Shown in pieces: positions 23,747-31,051 of a stretch of DNA of 64,000 nt; within the stretch, counting starts at the first letter, position 1, and each line of letters begins with the position of its first letter. This DNA is from Paracoccus tibetensis. GTDB lineage: Bacteria; Pseudomonadota; Alphaproteobacteria; Rhodobacterales; Rhodobacteraceae. Below the pieces are notes generated by a model. It did not search any database. It had not been told where the DNA came from and saw nothing but the letters and a program-made list of their open reading frames with translations. Made by a program: the position numbers and the translations under genes. Location of the stretch: the NCBI RefSeq assembly GCF_900102505.1, contig NZ_FMVT01000005.1, positions 1 through 64,000 on the forward strand, written 5' to 3'.

Positions 23747-23974
23747 ATGGAACCCGACTGCAAGACGATGCCCCACTGGCTATCGAAGAAACACCTCTGC
23801 TCTAACGACGATCTGCAGCGTGTCTTCGGCGTGACGAGGAGCACCATCGACAGGTGGGCAAAGGAGCGTCCCGGGTTTCCGAGGAAGGTCCGACTTGGTG
23901 ATGAGCACGGATCGATCGTAAGGTTCTACACGTCCGACGTTCAGCGGTATCTGTCGAGGATCACGAAAGCGTGA
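23747..23974 (+). CDS. AlpA-like helix-turn-helix regulator/excisionase
   Basis: This 75-residue protein has a MerR/AlpA-type HTH: LCSNDDLQRVFGVTRSTIDR is the helix-turn-helix, followed by W-A-K-E-R-P-G-F-P and a wing (VRLGDEHGSIVRFYTSDV). Proteins of this kind control excision or conjugation of integrated elements. ATG 23747 is preceded by AGAGGAAG. It is the last gene before the tRNA-Met, which is where integrative elements usually keep their recombination functions, but no integrase lies next to it. Confidence 0.82.
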   Translation: MEPDCKTMPHWLSKKHLCSNDDLQRVFGVTRSTIDRWAKERPGFPRKVRLGDEHGSIVRFYTSDVQRYLSRITKA

Positions 23975-24103
23975 ATTCCCCGTGGCGGAGGACGATACTG
24001 CATCTGTGCCACGTCAGTGCCACGGTCTCATTGAAAAATCTGTTGGTGAAATCACAGCGATTGCCACTGGCCACTCAAGACAATGAAAAGCCTTGAAGTT
24101 TTT

Positions 24104-24180
24104 TGGTAGCGGAGGAGGGACTTGAACCCCCGACACGCGGATTATGATTCCGCTGCTCTAACCAACTGAGCTACTCCGCC
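24104..24180 (-). tRNA. tRNA-Met (CAU), elongator type
   Basis: Cloverleaf read on the minus strand: acceptor GGCGGAG pairs with CTCCGCT (first pair G-U), D arm GCTCAGTTGGTTAGAGC, anticodon stem GCGGA/TCCGC around the loop ATCATAA (anticodon CAT), T loop TTCAAGT, and CCA encoded. The sequence resembles alphaproteobacterial elongator tRNA-Met. A lysidine-modified tRNA-Ile with the same CAU anticodon cannot be fully excluded. Its 3' end faces the accessory region, the usual orientation for an integration site. Confidence 0.93.
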
Positions 24181-24217
24181 ACGGTAGGCGGCGATTTAGC
24201 CGGGCGGGCGGGCAGCG

Positions 24218-24799
24218 TCAAGGGCCGCCGCGCGAAAAACCTGCTTCGTCGGGCGGCGAGATGCGCGCAAGCGCGGCCTCGATCAGCGCAAGCTGCGCCT
24301 GCTGCTGGGCGAGCAGGCGCTCGATCCCCTCGGCGCGCAGGCGGTCCAGCTTCTCGTGCAGGGCCATGATCTCCAGCTCGGCCTTCAGGTTCACCTCGTA
24401 ATCATGGGCGGCGGCGAGGCGGTCCTTCTCGGCCTGGCGGTTCTGGCTCATCATGATGATCGGCGCCTGCACGGCGGCCAGCATCGACAGCACCAGGTTC
24501 AGGAAGATGAACGGATAAGGGTCGAACCCGTCGCGGCCGAGGACGAGGTTCAGCCCGCACCAGACCACGAGCACCGCCACGAAGATGCCGATGAACGCCC
24601 AAGAGCCGCCGAAGGCCGCCACGCGGTCGGCCATGCGGGCGCCCAGATCCATCCCCTCGGCCAGCTCGGCCTGCGGGTCGCGGCTGATGGTGCGGCGGCG
24701 GGTCAGGTGGTCGAGGACGGTGCGTTCGGTGGCGGCCAGGGCCGCCCCCTCGCGGCCCAGCCAACGCCGGGCGGTGTCGGTTGAGGGATGGTCTTGCAT
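24218..24799 (-). CDS. DUF1003 membrane protein
   Basis: This 193-residue protein carries the DUF1003 domain. Two transmembrane helices (SWAFIGIFVAVLVVWCGLNL and PFIFLNLVLSMLAAVQAPII) are followed by MMSQNRQAEKDR and a long cytoplasmic coiled-coil tail (residues 130-180). The function of the family is unknown; members are widespread in bacteria. ATG 24799 has AGGAG at 24806-24810. It is the first core gene beyond the tRNA and shares its strand with gltX upstream. Confidence 0.85.
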   Translation of the reverse strand: MQDHPSTDTARRWLGREGAALAATERTVLDHLTRRRTISRDPQAELAEGMDLGARMADRVAAFGGSWAFIGIFVAVLVVWCGLNLVLGRDGFDPYPFIFLNLVLSMLAAVQAPIIMMSQNRQAEKDRLAAAHDYEVNLKAELEIMALHEKLDRLRAEGIERLLAQQQAQLALIEAALARISPPDEAGFSRGGP

Positions 24800-24860
24800 G
24801 GGCGTCTCCTCGCGCGTCTCGCGGAAGGAAGCGCCCATGCGGGCCGTCTGGCAAGAGGCG

Positions 24861-26183
24861 TCAGGCGCGGGCCTTGACCACCTGCAGCAGCGGCATCACC
24901 TCGGACATGTCCGGCCCGTGCGCCTGCCCCGTCAGCGCCTTGCGCAGCGGCATGAACAGGCCCTTGCCCTTGCGGCCCGTCGCCGCCTTCACGGCAGAGG
25001 TCCACTCGCTCCAGCTCGCTTCGGTGAAAGGCTGCGGGGGCAGCATCGTCATCGCTTGCGCCACGAAATCGGCATCCTCGGCGTCGATCTGCGGCTCGGC
25101 GCCCTCGCTGAAGATCTGCCACCAGCCGCCGAGGTCATCCAGAACCGTGATGTTCTGCGAGGCGACGCGCCAGAATCGCTGCGCCTGATCCTCGGGCACG
25201 CCAAGCGCCGCGATGCGGTCCGCGGCGGCCTCGAAGGGCAGCGCCTGGTTCCGCTCGCGCGTCAGCGGCCAGAGGTCTTCTGCGTCGAACTTGGTGGGCG
25301 AGGCGCCGAACTGGCCAAGGTCGAAGCTGTCCGCCAGCTCATCCAGCGACGCCAGCCCCACCGGCACGCCCGACCCAAGCCGCGCCATCAGCGAGATCAG
25401 CGCCTCGGGAGCGACCCCCGCCTCGCGCAGGTCCTTCAGCGACAGGGCGCCGATCCGCTTGGACAGCTCCTCGCCCTTGGCGCCGGTCAGCAGGGAGTGG
25501 TGGGCGAAGGCCGGGGGCGTGCCGCCGATGGCCTTGATGATCTGGATCTGCGTCGCGGTGTTCGTCACATGGTCCGAGCCGCGCACGATATGCGTGACGC
25601 CCATGTCGGTGTCATCGACGCTGCTGGCGAAGGTGTAAAGCACCTGCCCGTCCGCCCGGATCAGCACCGGGTCGCTGACCGAGGCCGCGTCGATCGAGAT
25701 GTCGCCGAGGATGCCGTCGGTCCACTCGATCCGTTCCTGGTCCAGCAGGAAGCGCCAGTAGCCCTCGCGCCCCTCGGCCCGCAGCTTGTCCTTCTCGGCA
25801 TCCGTCAGGTGCAGGCCGGTGCGGTCATAGACCGGGGGCCTCCCCATGTTCAGCTGCTTCTTGCGCTTCAGGTCCAGCTCGGTCGGGGTCTCGAAGACCT
25901 CGTAGAGCCGCCCCGAGGCGCGCAGCTTGCCCGCTTCCTCGGCATAGCGGTCCAGACGCAGCGACTGCCGTTCGACCCGGTCCCAGTGCAGGCCCAGCCA
26001 GTCGAGATCGCGCTTGATCCCCTCGACATATTCCTCCTTGCTGCGCTCCTGGTCGGTGTCGTCGAGGCGCAGGATGAACTGCCCGCCCGCCTTCCGCGCG
26101 ATCAGGTAGTTGAAGAGGGCGGTCCGAAGGTTGCCGACATGGATGTGGCCGGTCGGCGACGGGGCGAAGCGGGTGATGGTCAT
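24861..26183 (-). CDS. gltX: glutamate--tRNA ligase
   Basis: This 440-residue class I aminoacyl-tRNA synthetase charges tRNA-Glu (or tRNA-Gln, where a second copy exists) with glutamate. The HIGH-type motif is FAPSPTGHIHVGNLRTALFN at residues 5-24 and the KMSKS-type loop is EELSKRIGA near 240. The C-terminal anticodon-binding domain is helical. The start at 26183 places the HIGH motif at the expected distance and has AGGAG upstream; an open frame continues further upstream but is not coding. Many Rhodobacteraceae have two gltX copies, so this may be one of a pair. Confidence 0.95.
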   Translation of the reverse strand: MTITRFAPSPTGHIHVGNLRTALFNYLIARKAGGQFILRLDDTDQERSKEEYVEGIKRDLDWLGLHWDRVERQSLRLDRYAEEAGKLRASGRLYEVFETPTELDLKRKKQLNMGRPPVYDRTGLHLTDAEKDKLRAEGREGYWRFLLDQERIEWTDGILGDISIDAASVSDPVLIRADGQVLYTFASSVDDTDMGVTHIVRGSDHVTNTATQIQIIKAIGGTPPAFAHHSLLTGAKGEELSKRIGALSLKDLREAGVAPEALISLMARLGSGVPVGLASLDELADSFDLGQFGASPTKFDAEDLWPLTRERNQALPFEAAADRIAALGVPEDQAQRFWRVASQNITVLDDLGGWWQIFSEGAEPQIDAEDADFVAQAMTMLPPQPFTEASWSEWTSAVKAATGRKGKGLFMPLRKALTGQAHGPDMSEVMPLLQVVKARA

Positions 26184-26261
26184 GGGGCACTCCTGTTGGG
26201 CTTGCTCTTTCACAGGCAGCCGTTTTTGTCCATATCGGGGCCAGGACGCGAGGAGATGCAA

Positions 26262-26669
26262 ATGAGCGAGTGGCAAGGGCGCCTGCCCCCCGATGCAGCC
26301 GAAATCGAGCGGATCGCCCGCGCCGCCATGGCCGAACTGCCCGAGGAATTTGCCGCGGCAGCCGCCGCTGTCGCCATCCGCGTGGCCGAGTTCGCCCCCG
26401 ACGAGATGCTGGACGAATTGCAGATCGACGACCCGTTCGAGCTGACCGGCCTTTATGACGGCATCCCGATGACCGAGAAGTCGGTCAGCGACCAGCCGGC
26501 CGGACCGGACATCATCTGGCTGTTCCGCCGGCCGATCCTGGACGAATGGGCCTCGCGCGGGGATATCGGCCTCGACGATCTGGTGATCCATGTCGTCACG
26601 CACGAGATGGCGCATCACTTCGGCTGGTCGGACGACGATATCGCCGCCATCGACCGCTGGTGGGAGTGA
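26262..26669 (+). CDS. metallopeptidase family protein (minimal zincin)
   Basis: This 135-residue protein ends with a zincin motif HEMAHHFGWSDDD: two His and the Glu of HExxH plus a downstream Asp as the likely third ligand. It belongs to the small predicted metallopeptidases found across alphaproteobacteria; physiological substrates are not known. AGGAG (26251-26255) sets the start at 26262. The last base of its stop is the first base of the PfkB gene's ATG (TGATG), so the two are translationally coupled. Confidence 0.85.
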   Translation: MSEWQGRLPPDAAEIERIARAAMAELPEEFAAAAAAVAIRVAEFAPDEMLDELQIDDPFELTGLYDGIPMTEKSVSDQPAGPDIIWLFRRPILDEWASRGDIGLDDLVIHVVTHEMAHHFGWSDDDIAAIDRWWE

Positions 26670-27619
26670 TGGCGCAGGCGCCGATCCTGACCGTCACCCT
26701 GAACCCCGCGCTGGACCTGTCGACCGCCACGGACGAGGTGCGCGCCGACCTGAAGCTGCGCTGCGACAAGCCGGTGGTGGACCCGGGCGGCGGCGGCATC
26801 AACGTCAGCCGGGCGATCAAGATCCTCGGCGGCGCCTCGACGGCGATGGTCGCGCTTGGCGGCGCGACGGGCGCGCGCATGGCCGAGATGCTGAAGGCGC
26901 AGGGCCTCAGCGTCATCCGCATGACGGCGCCGGGGGAGACGCGGCAGTCGCTGGCGGTGACAGACCGGGCGACGGGCGGGCAGTACCGCTTCGTGATGCC
27001 GGGGCCGGAATGGCACATGAGCAACGTGGGCGACGCGATGGCCGCCATCGCCGAAGCCGCGCGCGGCGGAGGCTGGGTGGTCGTGTCAGGCTCGAACCCG
27101 CCGGGCGTTGCGCCGGGCTTCGAGCAGATGCTGACGGTGCGGCTGAAGGACGGGCGGGCGAAGCTGCTGGTCGACACCTCGGGCGCGGCGCTGCTGGCGC
27201 TGGCAGGCTCGTCGATCCCGGTGGACGTGCTGCGGATGGACAGCCACGAGGCCGAGGAACTGGCCGGGCGCCCCCTGCCCCTGCGGACCGACAGCGCGGA
27301 CTTCGCCGCAGGTCTGGTGCGCAACGGCGCCGCGAAGGCGGTGATCGTGGCGCGGGGGGCGGATGGCTCGGTCATCGCGGGGCCGGACGGGGCGTGGCAC
27401 GCCGAGGCCGCGCGGGTCAGCGTCGTCAGCGCCGTGGGCGCGGGCGACAGCTTCGTGGCGGGCTTCGTGCTGGCGATGGCAAGGACCTGGCCGGTGGAGG
27501 AGGCGCTGGCCTACGGCACCGCCGCCGCCTCGGCCGCGGTGATGACCCCGGCGACCGAGCTCTGCCATGCCGACGATGTCGAGCATTTCTACACGCAGCG
27601 GGTCATCACGCGACTCTAG
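26669..27619 (+). CDS. PfkB-family sugar kinase (1-phosphofructokinase type)
   Basis: This 316-residue ribokinase-fold enzyme starts PILTVTLNPALDLS, typical of FruK, LacC and PfkB proteins. It has the signature GGGGINVSRAIKILGG near residue 40 and the ATP/anion-hole motif SAVGAGDSFVAGFVL near 255 with the catalytic Asp. The substrate is likely a hexose phosphate such as fructose 6-phosphate, 1-phosphate or tagatose 6-phosphate; no fructose PTS genes are adjacent to decide. It is followed by a bidirectional hairpin. Confidence 0.88.
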   Translation: MAQAPILTVTLNPALDLSTATDEVRADLKLRCDKPVVDPGGGGINVSRAIKILGGASTAMVALGGATGARMAEMLKAQGLSVIRMTAPGETRQSLAVTDRATGGQYRFVMPGPEWHMSNVGDAMAAIAEAARGGGWVVVSGSNPPGVAPGFEQMLTVRLKDGRAKLLVDTSGAALLALAGSSIPVDVLRMDSHEAEELAGRPLPLRTDSADFAAGLVRNGAAKAVIVARGADGSVIAGPDGAWHAEAARVSVVSAVGAGDSFVAGFVLAMARTWPVEEALAYGTAAASAAVMTPATELCHADDVEHFYTQRVITRL

Positions 27620-27633
27620 GCCGCACATGAAAA

Positions 27634-27654
27634 GGGCCGCCCCATCGGCGGCCC
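27634..27654 (-). terminator. hairpin terminator between pfkB and the DUF6280 gene
   Basis: GGGCCGCC (27634-27641) and GGCGGCCC (27647-27654) form a perfect 8-bp stem with a 5-base loop. On the minus strand the stem is followed by TTTT, so it terminates the DUF6280-like gene; it could also stop the plus-strand pfkB transcript. Confidence 0.75.
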
Positions 27655-27678
27655 GGATCATTGGAACGCGGCGCCGGC

Positions 27679-28005
27679 TCAGGCGGCCTCGGCATCCTCG
27701 GCCTCGGCGGCCATGCGGCGCTCGCTTTCCTCGCGGGACAGGGCGACCGAGGTGCGCACGCCCTTCGAGACGAACTCCATCAGTCCCTTCACCACCCGCT
27801 CGTTCGGGTCGATCCCGGCGCAGGACAGAACCTCGCGCCCATCGCGCGAGCGGGCCCACCGGGCGATCTGCTCGGGGCCGTTGCCATATTTCTTGTCGTC
27901 AGCAATGGCGTCGTCCAGCGCAGCGAGAACCACGGCCGCAAACAGCTTGCGGGCCCGCTGGCCTTGTTCGAAATTGAAAGCAGAGCCGTCAACAAAATCG
28001 CGCAT
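27679..28005 (-). CDS. small conserved Rhodobacteraceae protein (DUF6280-like)
   Basis: This 108-residue soluble protein is charged and helical, with a short Cys-containing segment (VLSCAGIDPNERVV) and an Ala/Glu tail. It resembles small conserved proteins of the Rhodobacteraceae grouped as DUF6280; the assignment is from memory of the family and the function is unknown. It is a single-gene unit between convergent pfkB and divergent efp. Confidence 0.65.
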   Translation of the reverse strand: MRDFVDGSAFNFEQGQRARKLFAAVVLAALDDAIADDKKYGNGPEQIARWARSRDGREVLSCAGIDPNERVVKGLMEFVSKGVRTSVALSREESERRMAAEAEDAEAA

Positions 28006-28362
28006 ATCTTTCGTCCATTTCTGCGGCCCCGTTCAGCAGACGAGGCCATCGGGCGAGTTGGCTTCGCCCTTGGTTATTGTTTCCGTTTCTCTGACGGTGC
28101 CGCCTGCCATAGCCTATTGCGCCGCCGATTCGGTATTCCCGCCCGAGCATGTCTGCCATGCCCTTACTGCATGGCGTGCAAAATCCGGCAAAAAATCGTC
28201 ACTGGAACCTCGTGCCGCCGCCTTTCCGCTACGTCGGCGCCTTGACAACGCCGCAGAACCGATCTGGTTGCCTGCACCCGAAGCCCCCGATATAGGGGCG
28301 TCACATTGCCGTTCAACGCTGCGGACGGCCTGAATTTTCCGCATAACCGCGAGTCGCATCCC
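28006..28362. other. 357-bp intergenic region upstream of efp
   Basis: This region carries divergent promoters for efp and the DUF6280-like gene. A consensus-like -35 TTGACA is at 28242-28247 on the efp strand, but the -10 at the expected distance is poor, so the promoter is tentative. No small gene or structured RNA was recognised. Confidence 0.4.
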
Positions 28363-28926
28363 ATGCCCAAGATCAACGGCAACGAAATCCGCCCCGGCAA
28401 CGTGCTGGAGCATGACGGGGGCCTGTGGGCCGCCGTGAAGGTCAGCCACGTCAAGCCCGGCAAGGGCGGCGCCTTCGCCCAGGTCGAGATGAAGAACCTG
28501 CGCGACGGGCGCAAGCTGAACGAGCGCTTCCGGTCCGAGGACAAGGTCGAGCGCGTGCGCCTGGACCAGAAGGACCAGCAGTTCCTGTACGAAACCGACG
28601 GCAAGCTGGTCTTCATGGACAGCGAGACTTTCGAGCAGACCGAGCTGGACGCCGAACTGCTGGGCGACCGCCGCCCCTTCCTGCAGGACGGCATGACCGC
28701 GACGATCGAGTATTACGGCGAGGAGGCCCTGTCGGTCTCGATCCCGCAGAAGGTGACCTGCACCGTGGCCGAGACCGAGCCGGTCGTGAAGGGCCAGACG
28801 GCGGCGAACAGCTACAAGCCGGCGATCCTGGACAATGGCGTGCGCATCATGATCCCGCCCTTCGTCGGCGAGGGCGAGCAGATCGTCGTCAACACCGAGA
28901 TGTTCGAATACAGCGAACGGGCCTGA
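28363..28926 (+). CDS. efp: translation elongation factor P
   Basis: This is 187 residues, the normal EF-P length. The protein rescues ribosomes stalled at polyproline. Domain I has [13 protein letters not shown] and the loop [16 protein letters not shown], where the lysine of GKGG is the usual modification site. Domains II-III end with the conserved [16 protein letters not shown] segment. The start has only a weak Shine-Dalgarno. A strong terminator follows. Confidence 0.96.
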   Translation: MPKINGNEIRPGNVLEHDGGLWAAVKVSHVKPGKGGAFAQVEMKNLRDGRKLNERFRSEDKVERVRLDQKDQQFLYETDGKLVFMDSETFEQTELDAELLGDRRPFLQDGMTATIEYYGEEALSVSIPQKVTCTVAETEPVVKGQTAANSYKPAILDNGVRIMIPPFVGEGEQIVVNTEMFEYSERA

Positions 28927-28944
28927 TCTTCGGACCGACGCTCG

Positions 28945-28979
28945 AAGGCCCCGTGCGAGGGATCGCGCGGGGCCTTTCG
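28945..28979 (+). terminator. rho-independent terminator of efp
   Basis: AAGGCCCCG (28945-28953) pairs with CGGGGCCTT (28968-28976) to give a 9-bp GC-rich stem, followed by TCGTT. It lies 19 bp after the efp stop. Confidence 0.8.
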
Positions 28980-29145
28980 TTGCGCAACGGCTGCGTGCGG
29001 TGCGGGTGACGCTGCGGCGGCGGATTGATGCATTCGGGCCTGCAATTGCTGGGATTGGCGCCGCACAGGGTGTGCACGGAGGCGGCACATGATGTGCACC
29101 GGCTGTGCACCGCTTCCGGGCGTTGCCTGTTGCGTCCTGCGACCA

Positions 29146-29201
29146 CCGGGGGGCTTCGCGCCCCCCGGACCCCCCGCGGGATATTTGGAGACCAAAGCAG
29201 G
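29146..29201. repeat. intergenic repeat A: GC hairpin plus GGGATATTTGG tail
   Basis: The stem CCGGGGGGC / GCCCCCCGG with loop TTCGC (29146-29168) is followed by GACCCCCC and GGGATATTTGGAGACC. The same design occurs at 38074 and 57642 and, inverted, at 36613. It sits just beyond the dinB stop, where it probably acts in transcript termination or mRNA end protection. Confidence 0.75.
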
Positions 29202-29216
29202 ACGAAGGAGCGGGCC

Positions 29217-30320
29217 TCAGGGGGCGCGGCCGAAGAGGTCAAGCTGGGCAGGGGCGTCGTCGTCGCTGTCGAAATGCGACAGGGTGATGCCGAGGAGGCG
29301 GGCGCCGCGGGGGTCGGGCAGGACGGTGGCGGCTTGCTCGCGGGCGAGGGTCAGAAGCTCGGCTTCCGAGGCGACGGGATGCGGTAGGGTGCGAGCGCGG
29401 GTGATTTGGCGGAAGTCGGAGAACTTGACCTTGAGCGTCACCGTGCGGCCGCGCATCTGGTGGCGGACGGCAGCGGTCCAGACCTTGGCGGCGAGCGGGG
29501 CGAGGGCCTCGGCGGCCTCGGGGAGGGTCATGAGGTCGGCGGAGAAGGTGTTTTCGGCACCGATCGACTTGCGGATGCGGTCGGGGCTGACGCGGCGGTG
29601 GTCGATGCCGCGCGAGATGTTCCAGTAATACTGGCCGGACTTGCCGAAGCGGCGGGTGAGGAAGTCGAGGCTTTGGGCGTGGAGGTCGGCGCCTGTGTGG
29701 ATCCCCATGGCCTGCATCTTGGCAGCCGTCGCGGGGCCGATGCCGTGGAACTTGCCGACCGGCAGGGTTAGGACGAAATCGGGGCCGCGTTCGGGGGTGA
29801 TGACGCAAAGGCCGTCGGGCTTGTTCTGGTCCGAGGCGAGCTTGGCGAGGAACTTGTTGTAGCTGACGCCGGCGCTGGCGGTGAGGCCGGTCGTCTCGCG
29901 GATGCGGGCGCGGATCTCCTGCGCGATGCTCGTCGCGGTGCGGCTGCCGAGGCGGCCGGTGAGATCGAGATAGGCCTCGTCGAGCGAGAGCGGCTCGACG
30001 AGGGGGGTGTAGTCGGCGAAGATCTCGCGGATCTGCTGGGAGACGGCGCGGTAGACCTCGAACCGGTGCTTGACGAAGATGAGGTTCGGGCAGAGGCGCG
30101 CGGCGGTGACCGAGGGCATGGCGGAGCGGACGCCGAAGGCGCGGGCCTCGTAGCTGGCCGCCGCCACCACGCCGCGCGCGGCGGAGCCGCCGACGGCGAC
30201 GGGCTTGCCGCGCAGGTCCGGGTTGTCGCGCTGCTCGACGCTGGCGAAGAAGGCGTCCATGTCGACATGGACGATCCTTCGGTCTTCGGGCCGGCGCTGC
30301 TCGGGCGCCGGCTCGGTCAT
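29217..30320 (-). CDS. dinB: DNA polymerase IV (Y-family)
   Basis: This 367-residue translesion polymerase has the Y-family catalytic motifs RRIVHVDMDAFFASVEQRDN (residues 14-33, with the metal Asp), YRAVSQQIREI and LSLDEAYLDLTG (SxDEAYLD). The helix-hairpin-helix region (GIGPATAAKMQAMGI) and the little-finger domain follow. It is error-prone and probably SOS-linked, but no LexA box was identified. The start overlaps the ygfZ stop by 4 bp, making it the last gene of the ABC - ygfZ - dinB operon. Confidence 0.95.
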   Translation of the reverse strand: MTEPAPEQRRPEDRRIVHVDMDAFFASVEQRDNPDLRGKPVAVGGSAARGVVAAASYEARAFGVRSAMPSVTAARLCPNLIFVKHRFEVYRAVSQQIREIFADYTPLVEPLSLDEAYLDLTGRLGSRTATSIAQEIRARIRETTGLTASAGVSYNKFLAKLASDQNKPDGLCVITPERGPDFVLTLPVGKFHGIGPATAAKMQAMGIHTGADLHAQSLDFLTRRFGKSGQYYWNISRGIDHRRVSPDRIRKSIGAENTFSADLMTLPEAAEALAPLAAKVWTAAVRHQMRGRTVTLKVKFSDFRQITRARTLPHPVASEAELLTLAREQAATVLPDPRGARLLGITLSHFDSDDDAPAQLDLFGRAP

Positions 30321-31051
30321 GCGGGACGCGGCTCGGCCGGATCGAGCCGGGCCTCGCCGGCCTCCATGCCCGGTATCACCCGGTCGAAGCGGACATGCGC
30401 GAGGGCGAAGCCGCCGGACTGGGTGCCGAGCGTGCCGACCTCGCGGCCGTCATGGGTGATGGGCGTGCCCACCGGCGCGGTGCCGGTGATGGCGAGGCGC
30501 GTCAGGCCCTTTCGCAGCTCGGTCTTGTGCTTCATGCGGGCCGTGACCTCTTGCCCGACATAGCAGCCCTTACGGAAGTCGACGCCGTGGAGGCGCTCGA
30601 ACCCGGCTTCGAGGATGTAGGTCTCGTTGGGGATCAGCTCGGCCAGCGTCTCGGGGATGAGGTTCTCGACGCGGAGCGCGTCCCAATCGCTGCCGTCGTC
30701 GCCCGCCTGCCCGTAGAGGCGCCAGCCGAGGGCCGGGTGGCGCGGATCGGCGATGGCATCCTGGGGCGGCACGCCGGTGCCGCGGGCGACGGGAAGATCG
30801 ACGGGGGCCAGATCGACCTTGGAGCGGAGCTTGTACATCGTGAGGCGGCGCAGCAGGTCCTCGGCCAGCCGGGTGTCGACGTCGATCAGCAGCGCGTCCC
30901 CGGCCGGGACGATCAGGAAATCGGCCAGATACTTGCCCTGTGGGGTGAGCATGGCCGCCCAGCAGGGGGCGCGGCGGACGTCGTTGGTGACCAGCCCTTG
31001 CAGGAAGGCGTCGCGGTCCTCGCCGGTGACTCGGATGATCTGGCGGCTCAT
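30317..31051 (-). CDS. ygfZ: folate-binding protein YgfZ (Fe-S maintenance)
   Basis: This 244-residue GcvT-like protein has the diagnostic motif KGCYVGQEVTAR (residues 161-172), whose Cys is required for YgfZ function. YgfZ/IBA57 proteins help assemble or repair iron-sulfur clusters in a folate-dependent way. It overlaps both neighbours by 4 bp (an ABC exporter upstream and dinB downstream), so all three are co-translated. There is no obvious pathway link between them. Confidence 0.9.
   Translation of the reverse strand: MSRQIIRVTGEDRDAFLQGLVTNDVRRAPCWAAMLTPQGKYLADFLIVPAGDALLIDVDTRLAEDLLRRLTMYKLRSKVDLAPVDLPVARGTGVPPQDAIADPRHPALGWRLYGQAGDDGSDWDALRVENLIPETLAELIPNETYILEAGFERLHGVDFRKGCYVGQEVTARMKHKTELRKGLTRLAITGTAPVGTPITHDGREVGTLGTQSGGFALAHVRFDRVIPGMEAGEARLDPAEPRPA

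Noticed and set aside
24104-24180. tRNA-Ile2 (CAU, lysidine) instead of tRNA-Met
   Set aside because: The arms resemble alphaproteobacterial elongator tRNA-Met more closely; not fully excluded without tRNA identity scoring.
26184-26618. N-terminal extension of gltX upstream of 26183
   Set aside because: The synthetase HIGH motif starts a few residues after the ATG at 26183, and the extension overlaps the metallopeptidase gene on the other strand.
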